Numbered from the stretch's first letter, positions 1 to 8,847 are shown. The stretch is DNA of 21,287 bases from Bacillota bacterium (GCA_023395575.1 JAEWZA010000299.1:1-21287), one strand, 5' to 3'. Translations and numbers: made by a program. The notes: generated by a model from the sequence alone, not told the origin.

Positions 1-109
1 CAATTATTTCAGTGTCAATTTGGGGAGCGAGCCATAGATATATACTGCACGGGAGTACTATTTAAGTAGTTTACTATTGATATATATTATTTTTTGTTTT
101 GTAACAGCC
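1..109. repeat. Right arm of a palindromic mobile-like element, copy 1 (cut by window edge)
   Basis: This stretch matches 11848-11957 at roughly 90% by eye, with a 2-base gap near position 80. The shared blocks include GGGAGCGAGCCATAGATATA, TGCACGGGAGTACTATTTAA and the terminal TTTTGYAACAGC. It is the right arm of the 341-bp palindrome at 11617-11957. The left arm and centre of this copy would lie outside the window. It ends 22 bp beyond the stop codon of the neighbouring minus-strand acetyltransferase gene. No coding potential is apparent. Confidence 0.85.
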
Positions 110-130
110 CTATTTATGCAAATAGACTTT

Positions 131-604
131 TTAATATTCTTTTACCAGCAGTGCTCTAATATAGCCTCTTTCAGTTGAGGTTGATTCAATATAAAAGCCG
201 CGACCGTAATAGAATCTAATTAAATCACGGTATTTTGAGGCTGTATGCAAACTAACTTTCTTAACACCTTTAGATTTAAGAACTTTATCAACCAAGTTAA
301 TCAAGGATTTGCCGATACCTATATTGTGATAGTCTAGCATTACTCCAAATCTGCTTATATATGCGGTATTATCTGGTAAAAATTTAATTCTGATAGAACC
401 AACAGGGATATCATCTATTATTGCAATATAAACTTGCCTATGTAAAATATCAGCTTCAATTTCTTCGATGCTTTCAGAAAGAGCTTCCATCGTTCCTGAT
501 AAACCTGTATCTTGCATATATTTCTTAAAGGATTCCTGCATAATTGTTGAAATTGCAGGTGCATCCTCTATGGTTGCTTTTCTTATAATAAATGAATAAT
601 TCAT
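131..604 (-). CDS. GNAT-family N-acetyltransferase
   Basis: A 157-residue single-domain protein of the GCN5-related N-acetyltransferase fold, which transfers an acetyl group from acetyl-CoA to an amine. The N-terminus (IIRKATIEDAPAISTIM) is the usual beta1-alpha1 opening. Central strands lead to the acetyl-CoA pyrophosphate-binding motif A (residues about 86-101, RFGVMLDYHNIGIGKSL, with an xxGxGK-type loop). The C-terminal FYYGRGFYIE matches motif B (YxxxGF). Length is typical of the family. It lies in the same direction as, and downstream of, argF, but 213 bp away and separated by a hairpin repeat, so it may not belong to the arg operon. The substrate cannot be read from the sequence. A short ArgA-like N-acetylglutamate synthase is conceivable from context only. 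Confidence 0.85.
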   Translation of the reverse strand: MNYSFIIRKATIEDAPAISTIMQESFKKYMQDTGLSGTMEALSESIEEIEADILHRQVYIAIIDDIPVGSIRIKFLPDNTAYISRFGVMLDYHNIGIGKSLINLVDKVLKSKGVKKVSLHTASKYRDLIRFYYGRGFYIESTSTERGYIRALLVKEY

Positions 605-631
605 GTTTTCTTTCCCTCAATCTCTAAAGAG

Positions 632-708
632 TTAATAACCCAACTTTTCTATTGATAAGCCCTCTCGCACCAACGGACTTTTCATTATAGTAAAGTTGAG
701 TTAATAAG
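632..708. repeat. Short hairpin repeat, copy 1
   Basis: An inverted repeat of about 77 bp. The left arm CCCAACTTTTCTAT (639-652) pairs with the right arm ATAGTAAAGTTGAG (687-700), and TTAAT/ATTAA-like flanks extend it. It resembles 9853-9920, sharing CAACTTT, ATTGATAA and AAAGTTGA. It lies between argF and the acetyltransferase gene, so it could act as a weak processing or termination structure for the arg transcript. There is no clear U-tract on the minus strand. Confidence 0.55.
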
Positions 709-817
709 TTTTATTACATATTTATACATTTTTAAATTCCTAACTCAATCACAGCCAATGACATAGTGGAGTCAATATACAGCTTACAATAGAGTTGGAT
801 GGCATTAAACTTGCATT

Positions 818-1732
818 TTATAGGAGCGTTGCTAAAACAGCTTTTTGTGCATGTAGCCTGTTTTCAGCCTCATCAAAAATTACTGATTGTTTGCCGTCTA
901 TGATTTCTTCAGTAACCTCGTAGCCTCTGTATGCAGGTAGGCAATGAAGGAAAATTGCGTCATCATTAGCTTTAGAAAATAATTCTTGATTGATCTGATA
1001 TGGCATGAATATCTTTAGCTTTTCCGTTTTTTGGTCCTCTTGTCCCATACTTATCCAGGTATCGGCATATACAACATCTGCATTTGTAATAGCTTCAACA
1101 GGGTCTTGAGTCAACAGAATTTCTGAGCCTGTCAGCTTTGCAGCAGCTTTTGCTTCATCTACATATGTATTATCACATTCATAGCCCTTTGGTGAGGCTA
1201 TAGCAATATTCATTCCTACCTTTGAACAGCCGTGGAGCAGTGAGTGAGCAATGTTATTTCCATCACCGATATATGCAAGCTTTAGTCCCTCAAGCTTACC
1301 CTTATGCTCATAAATAGTTTGAAGGTCAGCGAGAATCTGGCATGGGTGCATTTCATCAGTTAAACCATTTATTATAGGAATAGTTCCGAATTTAGCAAGA
1401 TCATCTACATCACTTTGCTTAAAGGTTCTAATCATGATTCCGTCTAAATATCTTGATAAGACATTAGCTGTGTCGTAAATTGATTCACCTCTTCCAATCT
1501 GAATGTCATTAGAACTTAGAAATAGTGCGGAACCACCTAGCTGATACATTCCAACCTCAAATGAAACTCTGGTTCTGGTTGAAGATTTTGAAAAAATCAT
1601 TCCAAGAGTTTTGCCTTCAAGTAAATGATGTTTTGTACCGTTTTTATTTTGTTCCTTAAGCTTTAATGCAAGCTTCAGTAAATCATGAATTTCATCTGTA
1701 GTTAAATGGTTAAGGCTTAATAAATGTTTCAT
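818..1732 (-). CDS. argF: Ornithine carbamoyltransferase
   Basis: Catalyses carbamoyl phosphate + L-ornithine to L-citrulline + phosphate in arginine synthesis; a cytoplasmic trimer in the family. With the start used here it has 304 residues, normal for OTCases. The carbamoyl-phosphate motif STRTR is at 51-55, HPCQ at 129-132, the ornithine-loop DTWISMG at 224-230 and the catalytic HCLP at 263-266. The SMG motif separates it from aspartate carbamoyltransferase. An in-frame ATG exists at 1741, but it directly abuts the AAAGGA ribosome binding site. The ATG at 1732 has proper spacing and gives the family-like N-terminus MKHLLSLNHLT. It is the last gene of argD-carA-carB-argF, though 236 bp from carB because of a repeat element, so it could also have its own promoter. 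Confidence 0.96.
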   Translation of the reverse strand: MKHLLSLNHLTTDEIHDLLKLALKLKEQNKNGTKHHLLEGKTLGMIFSKSSTRTRVSFEVGMYQLGGSALFLSSNDIQIGRGESIYDTANVLSRYLDGIMIRTFKQSDVDDLAKFGTIPIINGLTDEMHPCQILADLQTIYEHKGKLEGLKLAYIGDGNNIAHSLLHGCSKVGMNIAIASPKGYECDNTYVDEAKAAAKLTGSEILLTQDPVEAITNADVVYADTWISMGQEDQKTEKLKIFMPYQINQELFSKANDDAIFLHCLPAYRGYEVTEEIIDGKQSVIFDEAENRLHAQKAVLATLL

Positions 1733-1788
1733 AACTATCATTCCTTTCTCTGTGCCAATGGCATAAAATAGTGAAAATTATCCTTTAA

Positions 1789-1829
1789 AACTTCTATCGA
1801 AAAAAATTATATTGACTAGGTATTATAAC
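1789..1829. repeat. Partial copy of the structured repeat (3' part)
   Basis: TCTATCGAAAAAAATTATAT followed by TGACTAGGTATTATAAC resembles the 3' end of the full repeat (1941-1981, CTACAGTCGAAAAATTTTAT then GTTGAATCTAGGTATTATAA). The full copy at 1826-1981 is therefore preceded by a direct copy of its own end. This suggests a tandem insertion with a truncated first unit. Confidence 0.55.
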
Positions 1830-1981
1830 AAGGCAAAAATGTCCTCCAATTCACTTCTATAAGAGGCGTGTACCCATTTGATTTTCAGACGGTAAAAAAT
1901 TTCTAGCCTTATTGAAATACCGCTAATGTAATAAAATTTTTCTACAGTCGAAAAATTTTATGTTGAATCTAGGTATTATAA
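1826..1981. repeat. Structured ~150-nt repeat, copy A (carB-argF intergenic)
   Basis: The 3' half matches 16249-16314 closely: GAAATACCGCTAATGTAATR, TGAATCTAGGTATTATAA. Read on the plus strand, it can form an enclosing stem AAGGC/GCCTT (1830-1834/1906-1910, extendable past one mismatch). It can also form AATACC/GGTATT (1916-1921/1972-1977) around a 12-bp perfect hairpin (1931-1942/1950-1961, loop TACAGTC). The element fills most of the carB-argF gap, and its last bases encode the final residues and stop of carB on the minus strand. Transcription direction is unknown. The stems also form on the other strand, where the element would sit in the argF leader. Confidence 0.65.
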
Positions 1982-4900
1982 ACAGAGTATTCATCAAGAG
2001 AATATATATCTGCCTTATTATCAGCAATTAACCTTTCTAAGATACTCAAAACCGCATTTGTGGTATCTAAGGAAGTTATACATGGGATATTGTACTCCAT
2101 TGATGTCCTTCTAAGTATGAATCCTTTTCTTTCTGGAATTTTACCTCTTGTTGGGGTATTTATAACAAGCTTAATTTTATCTTCTTTGATGCAGTTCAAT
2201 ACATTATCATCTTCAATGAATTGTACAGGTAGCTTAGCCTTGTCAAGAGCTTCATATGTTCCAGTAGTAGCAGAAAGCTTGAAGCCTAGTTCAATAAGCT
2301 TTTTGGCAATTTCAACACATTCTTCCTTATCTCTGTCAGCAACAGAAAGAAGTACATTTCCACCTGAGGGAATTAACATGCCAGATGCGGCAATAGCCTT
2401 GTATAAAGCATTATAATAATCCTTATCAACTCCCATTACTTCACCGGTGGATTTCATTTCAGGACCTAGGAAGGTGTCAACAGTAGTCAGCTTTGCAAAA
2501 GAGAAAACAGGTGCTTTTACAGCATAATAATCAGCTTCCTTTGCAAGTCCTGGTTTATAATTCAATTCTGATAAGGTTTTACCCATTATGAGTTTTGTAG
2601 CAACACTTACCATCGGAATCCCTGTAATTTTACTCATAATAGGAACGGTCCTGCTGGCGCGAGGATTTACTTCTATTACATAAACCTTTTCGTTTTTGTC
2701 CATTACAAATTGTATATTAAACAAACCAACCACCTTTAGAGCTTTGGATAGGCGAATAGTGTAATCTTCAATTGTATCCTTGGCCTTCTGTGATAGATTT
2801 CGTGGAGGATACACCGCTATACTGTCACCTGAGTGAACACCAGCACGTTCCACATGTTCCATAATTCCAGGTATGAGAACCTCGTTTCCATCACAAATAC
2901 CATCAACTTCAACTTCTCTACCGACAATGTATTTGTCGATAAGTATTGGATGTTCTGTGGAAATCTCTGTAGCCATTGTGATATATTCTTCAAGAACCTT
3001 ATCGTTATAAACAACTTCCATAGCACGACCACCAAGCACGTATGAAGGTCTAACCAGTACAGGGTAGCCTATTTTGCTTGCTATCTCCCTAGCTTGTTCA
3101 AAAGAAAACGCTGTGCTTCCTTCAGGGATAGGAATATTGAGTGTTTCCAACAGCTGCAGGAATTTCTCTCTGTCTTCTGCTACATCAATGCTTTCTACTG
3201 AAGTGCCGAGGATATTAACACCCTCTGAATGCAGAGTTTCAGCTAAGTTGATTGCAGTCTGTCCTCCAAATTGAACTATAACACCAAGAGGTTTTTCCTT
3301 TTCAATAATATCAAGAACACATTCTTTTGTAAGAGGTTCAAAGTAAAGCTTGTCTGCAGTATCAAAGTCAGTACTAACGGTTTCGGGATTATTGTTAATA
3401 ATAATTGATTCGATACCAAGCTCCTTGAGAGTTTCAACAGAGTGGACGCTGCAGTAGTCAAACTCAATACCTTGACCTATTCTGATTGGACCTGAGCCAA
3501 TAACCAAGACCTTGTCACCTGTAGTTTCCTCAACATCTTCCTCTTCTTCATAAGTAGAATAGAAATAAGGAGTAACTGCTTCAAACTCACCTGCACAGGT
3601 ATCAACTATTTTGTAAACTGGATGAATAGGATATTTTTTTCTTAGAGCTATAATCTCCTCAACGGATACATTGGCCAGGTTGGCAATGTATGAATCTCCA
3701 AAGCCTATTTTTTTAGCTCTTGAATATAAATCATAATCCAGAAATGCAATACCGGCAGTTGTTATTTCTTCACCTAGCTTTACTATTTTCTTGAGCTTCC
3801 TGATAAAAAATTCATCTATTTTAGTTATTCTTACAATTTCGCCGGCGGAAACGCCCTTTTGCAAAGCTTTGCAAATAGCAAACATACGTTGATCACTAGG
3901 ATGCTGCACGTATTCAACTAATTCCTCACGGCTCATATTGTCAAAGAGGCTTAATCCAAGCTGATAATTAAACTTAATATCCAAAGAATCTATTGCTTTT
4001 AGCAGAGACTCTTCAAAGGTACGACCAATAGCCATTACTTCTCCAGTTGCTTTCATTTGTGTACCCAAGCTTCTGTCTGCATTTGCAAACTTATCAAAGG
4101 GCCAACGTGGAACCTTTGTAACAACGTAATCTAATGCAGGCTCAAAGCATGCGCTTGTGGTTTTTGTTACAGAGTTCTTTATTTCATCCAATGTCATTCC
4201 AATAGCGATTTTTGCAGTTACTCGTGCAATTGGATAACCTGTTGCTTTAGATGCAAGGGCACTGGAACGACTTACTCTAGGATTTACTTCGATTACAACA
4301 TATTCAAAACTGTTAGGATTTAATGCAAACTGAATATTGCAGCCTCCCTTTATATCCAGTGCACGAATAATTTTAATTGAAGCAGTTCTGAGCATTTGAT
4401 ATTCAACATCGGATAGAGTCTGGCTTGGAGCCACAACGATACTGTCTCCGGTATGCACACCGACTGGGTCAAAGTTCTCCATATTACAAATGATAATGCA
4501 GTTATCGTTACTATCACGCATTACCTCATACTCTATTTCTTTCCAGCCAGCAACACTTTGCTCCAAAAGCACCTGACTAATCATACTTAGCTTGAGACCC
4601 TTACCGCATATATATTTAAACTCTTCCATATTATTTGCAATACCACCGCCAGAGCCACCAAGGGTATAGGCCGGTCTTATAATAATAGGAAAGCCAATTT
4701 TTTCTGCAAATTCAATAGCATCCTGCAAGGTTGTAACGATTTTGCTTGGAGCTACTTTTTCATTAATTTCTTCCATTGTTGCTTTAAAAAGCTCTCTATC
4801 TTCAGCTTTTTTTATTGAGGAAAGGGAAGTGCCTAAAAGCTCAATATGCATTTCATCAAGAATTCCGTCTTCGGCTAATTGGACAGCCATATTTAGGCCT

Positions 4901-5181
4901 GTTTGACCTCCTAGAGAGGCAAGAATTCCATCAGGCTTTTCCTTGTGTATTTTCTTTTTTACAAATTCAAGTGTAATAGGTTCTATGTAAACCTTATCCG
5001 CTGATTGTGTGTCTGTCATAATTGTGGCAGGATTACTATTTATTAACACAACTTCAATGCCCTCTTCTCTAAGAGATTTGCATGCTTGTGTTCCTGAATA
5101 ATCAAATTCGGCAGCCTGACCTATAATTATAGGACCGGAACCTATTACTAATACCTTTTTTATGTTTAAATTTTTGGGCAT
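1969..5181 (-). CDS. carB: Carbamoyl-phosphate synthase large subunit
   Basis: Uses ammonia delivered by CarA, bicarbonate and two ATP to make carbamoyl phosphate for citrulline and pyrimidines. The protein has 1070 residues, the normal bacterial length. It has two homologous halves, each opening with a KVLVIGSGPIxIGQ motif (about residues 9-22 and 559-572). Two ATP-grasp domains follow (about 128-320 and 670-860), with EVNPRxSR motifs. A C-terminal MGS-like allosteric domain (about 935-1050) contains GTYEALDKA and NTPTRGK. The start is supported by GGAGG upstream of ATG. It lies 119 bp downstream of carA in the arg cluster, implying arginine control. Odd point: the last residues VYNT and the TAG stop are encoded inside the repeat element at 1826-1981, so the tail IADNKADIYSLDEYSVYNT may be partly repeat-derived. 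Confidence 0.98.
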   Translation of the reverse strand: MPKNLNIKKVLVIGSGPIIIGQAAEFDYSGTQACKSLREEGIEVVLINSNPATIMTDTQSADKVYIEPITLEFVKKKIHKEKPDGILASLGGQTGLNMAVQLAEDGILDEMHIELLGTSLSSIKKAEDRELFKATMEEINEKVAPSKIVTTLQDAIEFAEKIGFPIIIRPAYTLGGSGGGIANNMEEFKYICGKGLKLSMISQVLLEQSVAGWKEIEYEVMRDSNDNCIIICNMENFDPVGVHTGDSIVVAPSQTLSDVEYQMLRTASIKIIRALDIKGGCNIQFALNPNSFEYVVIEVNPRVSRSSALASKATGYPIARVTAKIAIGMTLDEIKNSVTKTTSACFEPALDYVVTKVPRWPFDKFANADRSLGTQMKATGEVMAIGRTFEESLLKAIDSLDIKFNYQLGLSLFDNMSREELVEYVQHPSDQRMFAICKALQKGVSAGEIVRITKIDEFFIRKLKKIVKLGEEITTAGIAFLDYDLYSRAKKIGFGDSYIANLANVSVEEIIALRKKYPIHPVYKIVDTCAGEFEAVTPYFYSTYEEEEDVEETTGDKVLVIGSGPIRIGQGIEFDYCSVHSVETLKELGIESIIINNNPETVSTDFDTADKLYFEPLTKECVLDIIEKEKPLGVIVQFGGQTAINLAETLHSEGVNILGTSVESIDVAEDREKFLQLLETLNIPIPEGSTAFSFEQAREIASKIGYPVLVRPSYVLGGRAMEVVYNDKVLEEYITMATEISTEHPILIDKYIVGREVEVDGICDGNEVLIPGIMEHVERAGVHSGDSIAVYPPRNLSQKAKDTIEDYTIRLSKALKVVGLFNIQFVMDKNEKVYVIEVNPRASRTVPIMSKITGIPMVSVATKLIMGKTLSELNYKPGLAKEADYYAVKAPVFSFAKLTTVDTFLGPEMKSTGEVMGVDKDYYNALYKAIAASGMLIPSGGNVLLSVADRDKEECVEIAKKLIELGFKLSATTGTYEALDKAKLPVQFIEDDNVLNCIKEDKIKLVINTPTRGKIPERKGFILRRTSMEYNIPCITSLDTTNAVLSILERLIADNKADIYSLDEYSVYNT

Positions 5182-5300
5182 TTATTGTTACCTCCGTTAC
5201 ATTACACATAGATTGCATAATAAAATTTATACTAATATAATGACTTTTTTGTGCTGCCTTTGAACATCCGTTTCATTTGGATGGATTTAATTTTCACTGC

Positions 5301-6356
5301 TTACAGCATTTTTACAAAGTCATCGAAAATATATGCAGAATCCATAGGACCCGGTGCAGCTTCAGGATGATATTGAACACTGATAATAGGCAATTTTTTA
5401 TGTCTAAAGCCTTCTATTGTATTATCGTTAACATTGATATGTGTTATTTCTATATCTTCATTAGAACTGCCGTCTATAGCATAGTTATGGTTCTGAGAGG
5501 TGATATAGCATCTGCCTGTTGTATAATCTTTAACAGGATGATTGCCTCCATGATGCCCAAACTTAAGCTTCTTAACAGTGCAGCCCAATGCCAAACCTAA
5601 TAGCTGATGACCTAAGCAAATGCCTAAGATTGGTTTTACGCCTAGCAGCTTTTGTATGGTTTGCTTGGTTACAGGTAAATCTCTGGGATCACCAGGTCCA
5701 TTTGAAAGCAAAATACCATCAGGATTGCATTCCATTATTTCTTCATAGGAACTGAACGCAGGTAATATGTGAATATCACAGTCTCTGTTTTTTAGAGAGC
5801 GAACAATATTACTTTTTACTCCAAAGTCTAAAAGTGCAACTTTTTTTCCTGAACCGGGTACATGTATATGAGTCTTAGAAGTAACCTCCATAACTAAATT
5901 TCTAGGGTTTGTTTTATAAGCGTCTAAATTTTTGCGGAGTATATCAAGATTTCCACATTCAGTAGAAATAATGCCATACATACTTCCATGCTGTCTCAGA
6001 TGCTTGGTCAAAGCTCTAGTATCAATGCTTTTGATTCCAATTATATTGTGTTTCATAAAGTATTGATTTGGGTCTATTGTGTTTCGCCAGTTACTTGGAG
6101 TGGTGCACAGTTCTTTCACAATAAAGCCTTGAACATGAGGTTTGTAAGACTCAGTGTCAATTTCATTAAAACCATAGTTGCCAATTAAAGGATAGGTCAT
6201 AGTTACAATCTGACCATTGTAAGATGGGTCAGTAGCTATTTCCTGATATCCTGTCATACTAGTATTAAAAACAATTTCTCCAGCTGTTTCGCCGCTTTTA
6301 CCGAAGCCTTCGCCCGAGAAATATGTTCCGTCTTCGAGTAATAATACTGCTTTCAT
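5301..6356 (-). CDS. carA: Carbamoyl-phosphate synthase small (glutaminase) subunit
   Basis: Hydrolyses glutamine and channels ammonia to CarB. The protein has 351 residues. The N-terminal CPSase small-chain domain (1-150) holds FNTSMTGYQE. The C-terminal class I glutamine amidotransferase domain (about 172-351) has the nucleophile in GICLGHQ (Cys247) and the other triad residues in YHPEA (His330, Glu332). All catalytic residues are present. The AGGAGG ribosome binding site overlaps the argD stop region only 11 bp upstream, indicating co-transcription and probable translational coupling with argD. carB follows after 119 bp. Confidence 0.97.
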   Translation of the reverse strand: MKAVLLLEDGTYFSGEGFGKSGETAGEIVFNTSMTGYQEIATDPSYNGQIVTMTYPLIGNYGFNEIDTESYKPHVQGFIVKELCTTPSNWRNTIDPNQYFMKHNIIGIKSIDTRALTKHLRQHGSMYGIISTECGNLDILRKNLDAYKTNPRNLVMEVTSKTHIHVPGSGKKVALLDFGVKSNIVRSLKNRDCDIHILPAFSSYEEIMECNPDGILLSNGPGDPRDLPVTKQTIQKLLGVKPILGICLGHQLLGLALGCTVKKLKFGHHGGNHPVKDYTTGRCYITSQNHNYAIDGSSNEDIEITHINVNDNTIEGFRHKKLPIISVQYHPEAAPGPMDSAYIFDDFVKML

Positions 6357-6367
6357 TTTTTTTCCTC

Positions 6368-7570
6368 CTAAAGTACTTCGTTTATAGCTGATTTTAATGT
6401 ATTTATAAACTCATCAGCATCGGTTTGTGTAATTATTAGTGGTGGAAGTATTCTTAGAATATTCTCTCCAACATTTGCAATTAAGTATTTCTTTTCAAAC
6501 ATTTTCGTCTTAACAATAGGAGCGATAGGCTTATTCAGCTCAATTCCAACCATTAATCCTGCGGCTCTTACCTCAGATATTACAGGGAGGGAAGTAGAAG
6601 CTAGATTTTCCAATTGAGACTTAATATATTTACCAAGTTTTTCAGCGTTTTCTGGAAGATTTTCTTCTTTCATTATTTTCATAACAGCTAAACCTGCTGT
6701 ACAAGCTAGTGGGTTACCTCCAAAGGTAGAACCATGATCTCCTGGAGTAAATGCTTTTGCTACATGATCTTTAGCACATACTGCTCCAATAGGAACTCCT
6801 CCACCTAATGCTTTTGCTAGAGTAAAAATATCAGGCTCTACATTATAATTTTGGTATCCAAAAAGTTTGCCGGTTCTACCAACACCAGTCTGAACCTCAT
6901 CAAAAATAAGAAGCAATTTTTTTTCATCACACAGTTTTTTTACATTTTGCAGATACTCATAATCACAAGGATATACACCGCTTTCTCCTTGTACAGGCTC
7001 TAGCATAATAGCACAGGTATTTTCAGTGATTGCAGCTTCTAAAGCACCAAAATCATTAATAGGCACTTTCTTAAAACCTGATGTCAGAGGTTCGAAAGGC
7101 TTTGAATACTTATCTTGTCCTGTTGCACTAAGAGTAGTGATGGTTCTGCCGTGAAAGGACTTTTGTAAAGTGATTATTTCAAATTTTTCTGGTTTTCCTT
7201 GTTTTTTAAAGTAAATTCTAGCTAGCTTAATAGCACCCTCATTTGCTTCAGCACCGCTATTTGCAAAAAATACTTTGTCTGCACATGAAATCTCAGCTAG
7301 TTCTTTTGCCAGAAGAGCCTGTGATTCAATATAATAAAGGTTTGAACAATGTATTAGACTAGAAACCTGTTCAGTAACCATATTAACGAAGGTTGGGTGT
7401 GAATAGCCGATAGAATTAACAGCAATACCTGCAAAGAAATCTGTATATTTTTCACCATCGGTGCTCCAAAGGTTAATTCCTTCACCTTTCGTAAAAGCTA
7501 CAGGTATTCTGGTACCAAATGTATCCATATAATATTTTTTATCAATATCCTGAATTTCGTTCAAGAACAT
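6368..7570 (-). CDS. argD: Acetylornithine aminotransferase
   Basis: PLP-dependent class III aminotransferase that converts N-acetylglutamate semialdehyde to N-acetylornithine with glutamate as amino donor. The protein has 400 residues. Key features are NSGAEANEGAIKLAR (104-118), the PLP-contacting FDEVQTGVGRTG (223-234) and the Schiff-base lysine Lys253 in TLAKALGGG. The frame is open to a TTG at 7588, but those extra codons are the ribosome binding site (AAAGGAGTG) itself. The ATG at 7570, giving MFLNEIQDIDKKY, is the convincing start. It is the first gene of a unit with carA, carB and argF, driven by the ArgR-type promoter at 7677-7714. A related role as succinylornithine or lysine-pathway aminotransferase cannot be excluded, but context favours ArgD. 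Confidence 0.95.
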   Translation of the reverse strand: MFLNEIQDIDKKYYMDTFGTRIPVAFTKGEGINLWSTDGEKYTDFFAGIAVNSIGYSHPTFVNMVTEQVSSLIHCSNLYYIESQALLAKELAEISCADKVFFANSGAEANEGAIKLARIYFKKQGKPEKFEIITLQKSFHGRTITTLSATGQDKYSKPFEPLTSGFKKVPINDFGALEAAITENTCAIMLEPVQGESGVYPCDYEYLQNVKKLCDEKKLLLIFDEVQTGVGRTGKLFGYQNYNVEPDIFTLAKALGGGVPIGAVCAKDHVAKAFTPGDHGSTFGGNPLACTAGLAVMKIMKEENLPENAEKLGKYIKSQLENLASTSLPVISEVRAAGLMVGIELNKPIAPIVKTKMFEKKYLIANVGENILRILPPLIITQTDADEFINTLKSAINEVL

Positions 7571-7676
7571 AAAATCACTCCTTTTCAAGTACTAAAATTC
7601 TTTTGCTACCGACTGAAAAAATTATCAGAGAAAGCTTCGGAATTTAATTGAGTTTAGTAAAAACACGATAATATAT

Positions 7677-7714
7677 AATTTATAATTATACATTATCGTG
7701 CATAAAAATGCAAC
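7677..7714 (-). promoter_or_regulatory. argD promoter with two tandem ARG-box-like operators
   Basis: On the minus strand: -35 TTGCAT (plus 7708-7713), 17-bp spacer, -10 TATAAT (plus 7685-7690). Two 18-bp boxes fit the ArgR/AhrC pattern TNTGNATWWWWATNCANA. The better one is at 7697-7714, with core GTGCATAAAAATGCA. A weaker one is at 7677-7694, with core ATAATTATACA. They are 2 bp apart and cover the whole promoter, as expected for arginine repression. The sequences are seen directly; ArgR binding is inferred from the known motif. Confidence 0.8.
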
Positions 7715-7844
7715 TAAATAATATTTTAAATGGAATTCATAGATGCTTAAATTGCATATTATACTATTTATAGTGCTATTTCAAGGCTTTTGGACTGCTA
7801 AAGTAAATATTGTGATAAACTAATCGATTGGATTTATACGTATT

Positions 7845-8756
7845 TTAATACAGAGCTTCTTTATCGTAGTATAATTTTTTCTCCTTCATAATCATTGTGC
7901 CAATACCTTTGTTCGTGAATATCTCAAGCAGTATACAATGAGGAATTCTTCCGTCTAAAATATGAGTTCTGCCGACTCCTTTTTCTAGTGCATCTACACA
8001 GCCAAGGACTTTTGGAATCATACCACCATCTATAACTTTGTTATTTATCAGCTCATGTACTTCTGCAATAGTTAATGCAGGTATTATTGAATCGCTGTCT
8101 TTAGAGGTTTTTACTCCTTCAACGTCAGTGAGTAGCATTAGCTTTTCAGCTTGTAATGCAGCAGCTATTTCGCCTGCAACAGTATCAGCATTAATATTAT
8201 AGCTTTCGCCATTTGGGCCAACACCTATTGGTGCAACAACAGGTATATACTCATCTTTTGATATCAGTTCTAATATTTTTGAATTAATTTTTGTAATATT
8301 TCCAACATAACCTATATCTTTCATTTCGCCATCTAGCTCAGTTTTATACTGCTCACATTCAATAAGCTTTCCGTCAATTCCACATAATCCAAGGGCCTTC
8401 CCACCCTTGTTGTTGAGTAGTGAGACAATTTCCTTATTAGTTTTGCCAACTAAAACCATCTGCGCCACTTCCATAGTTTGGGAGTCGGTAACTCTCAGCC
8501 CGTTTATAAACTGGCTCTTTATATCGAATGCTTGTAAAGCTTTATTTATATCAGGACCACCACCGTGTACAAGAACTGGATTCATTCCTATATATTTAAG
8601 TAAGGTAATATCTTCCATTACAGAATTTTTTAAATCATCATTAATCATTGCGTTTCCACCATACTTAATAACTACTGTTTTGCCATAAAGCTTTTGGATA
8701 TATGGAAGAGCCTCTATAAGTATTTCAGCTTTTTTTATTTGATTTTCTAAATTCAT
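7845..8756 (-). CDS. argB: Acetylglutamate kinase
   Basis: Phosphorylates N-acetylglutamate, the second step of the acetylated arginine pathway. The protein has 303 residues of the amino acid kinase fold. Motifs are the phosphate-binding VVIKYGGNAM (Lys31) and VLVHGGGPDI, then NADTVAGEIAAAL and LLTDVEGV in the ATP-binding half. About 27 residues precede the KYGG motif. This is the N-terminal helix typical of hexameric, arginine-inhibited acetylglutamate kinases and absent from the E. coli type, so feedback inhibition by arginine is likely. Start: AGGAGG seven bases before ATG. It is co-directional with argC (91-bp gap). argJ, often found between argC and argB in Firmicutes, is missing. Confidence 0.97.
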   Translation of the reverse strand: MNLENQIKKAEILIEALPYIQKLYGKTVVIKYGGNAMINDDLKNSVMEDITLLKYIGMNPVLVHGGGPDINKALQAFDIKSQFINGLRVTDSQTMEVAQMVLVGKTNKEIVSLLNNKGGKALGLCGIDGKLIECEQYKTELDGEMKDIGYVGNITKINSKILELISKDEYIPVVAPIGVGPNGESYNINADTVAGEIAAALQAEKLMLLTDVEGVKTSKDSDSIIPALTIAEVHELINNKVIDGGMIPKVLGCVDALEKGVGRTHILDGRIPHCILLEIFTNKGIGTMIMKEKKLYYDKEALY

Positions 8757-8847
8757 GAATTGCCTCCTGTAATCTAATACTTTTAATAAGGTTTTATTAA
8801 TTTCTTTATATAAAATAAATTCATTTAATGTTTAAGGAGTTAAAAAT

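Noticed and set aside
1839..1862. Mini-ORFs inside the structured repeats: ATG at 1839 (7 codons) and ATG at 16176 (9 codons), each after AAGG/GAGG
   Set aside because: The two peptides (MSSNSLL and MFSPSISDG) share only a short start and are out of step because of an indel. The AAGG/GAGG is better explained as the 5' strand of the enclosing stem.
2060..2416. Plus-strand ORF opposite carB (118 codons), and others opposite carB, carA, argB and argC
   Set aside because: They lie wholly within well-identified genes on the other strand, lack ribosome binding sites and match no family.
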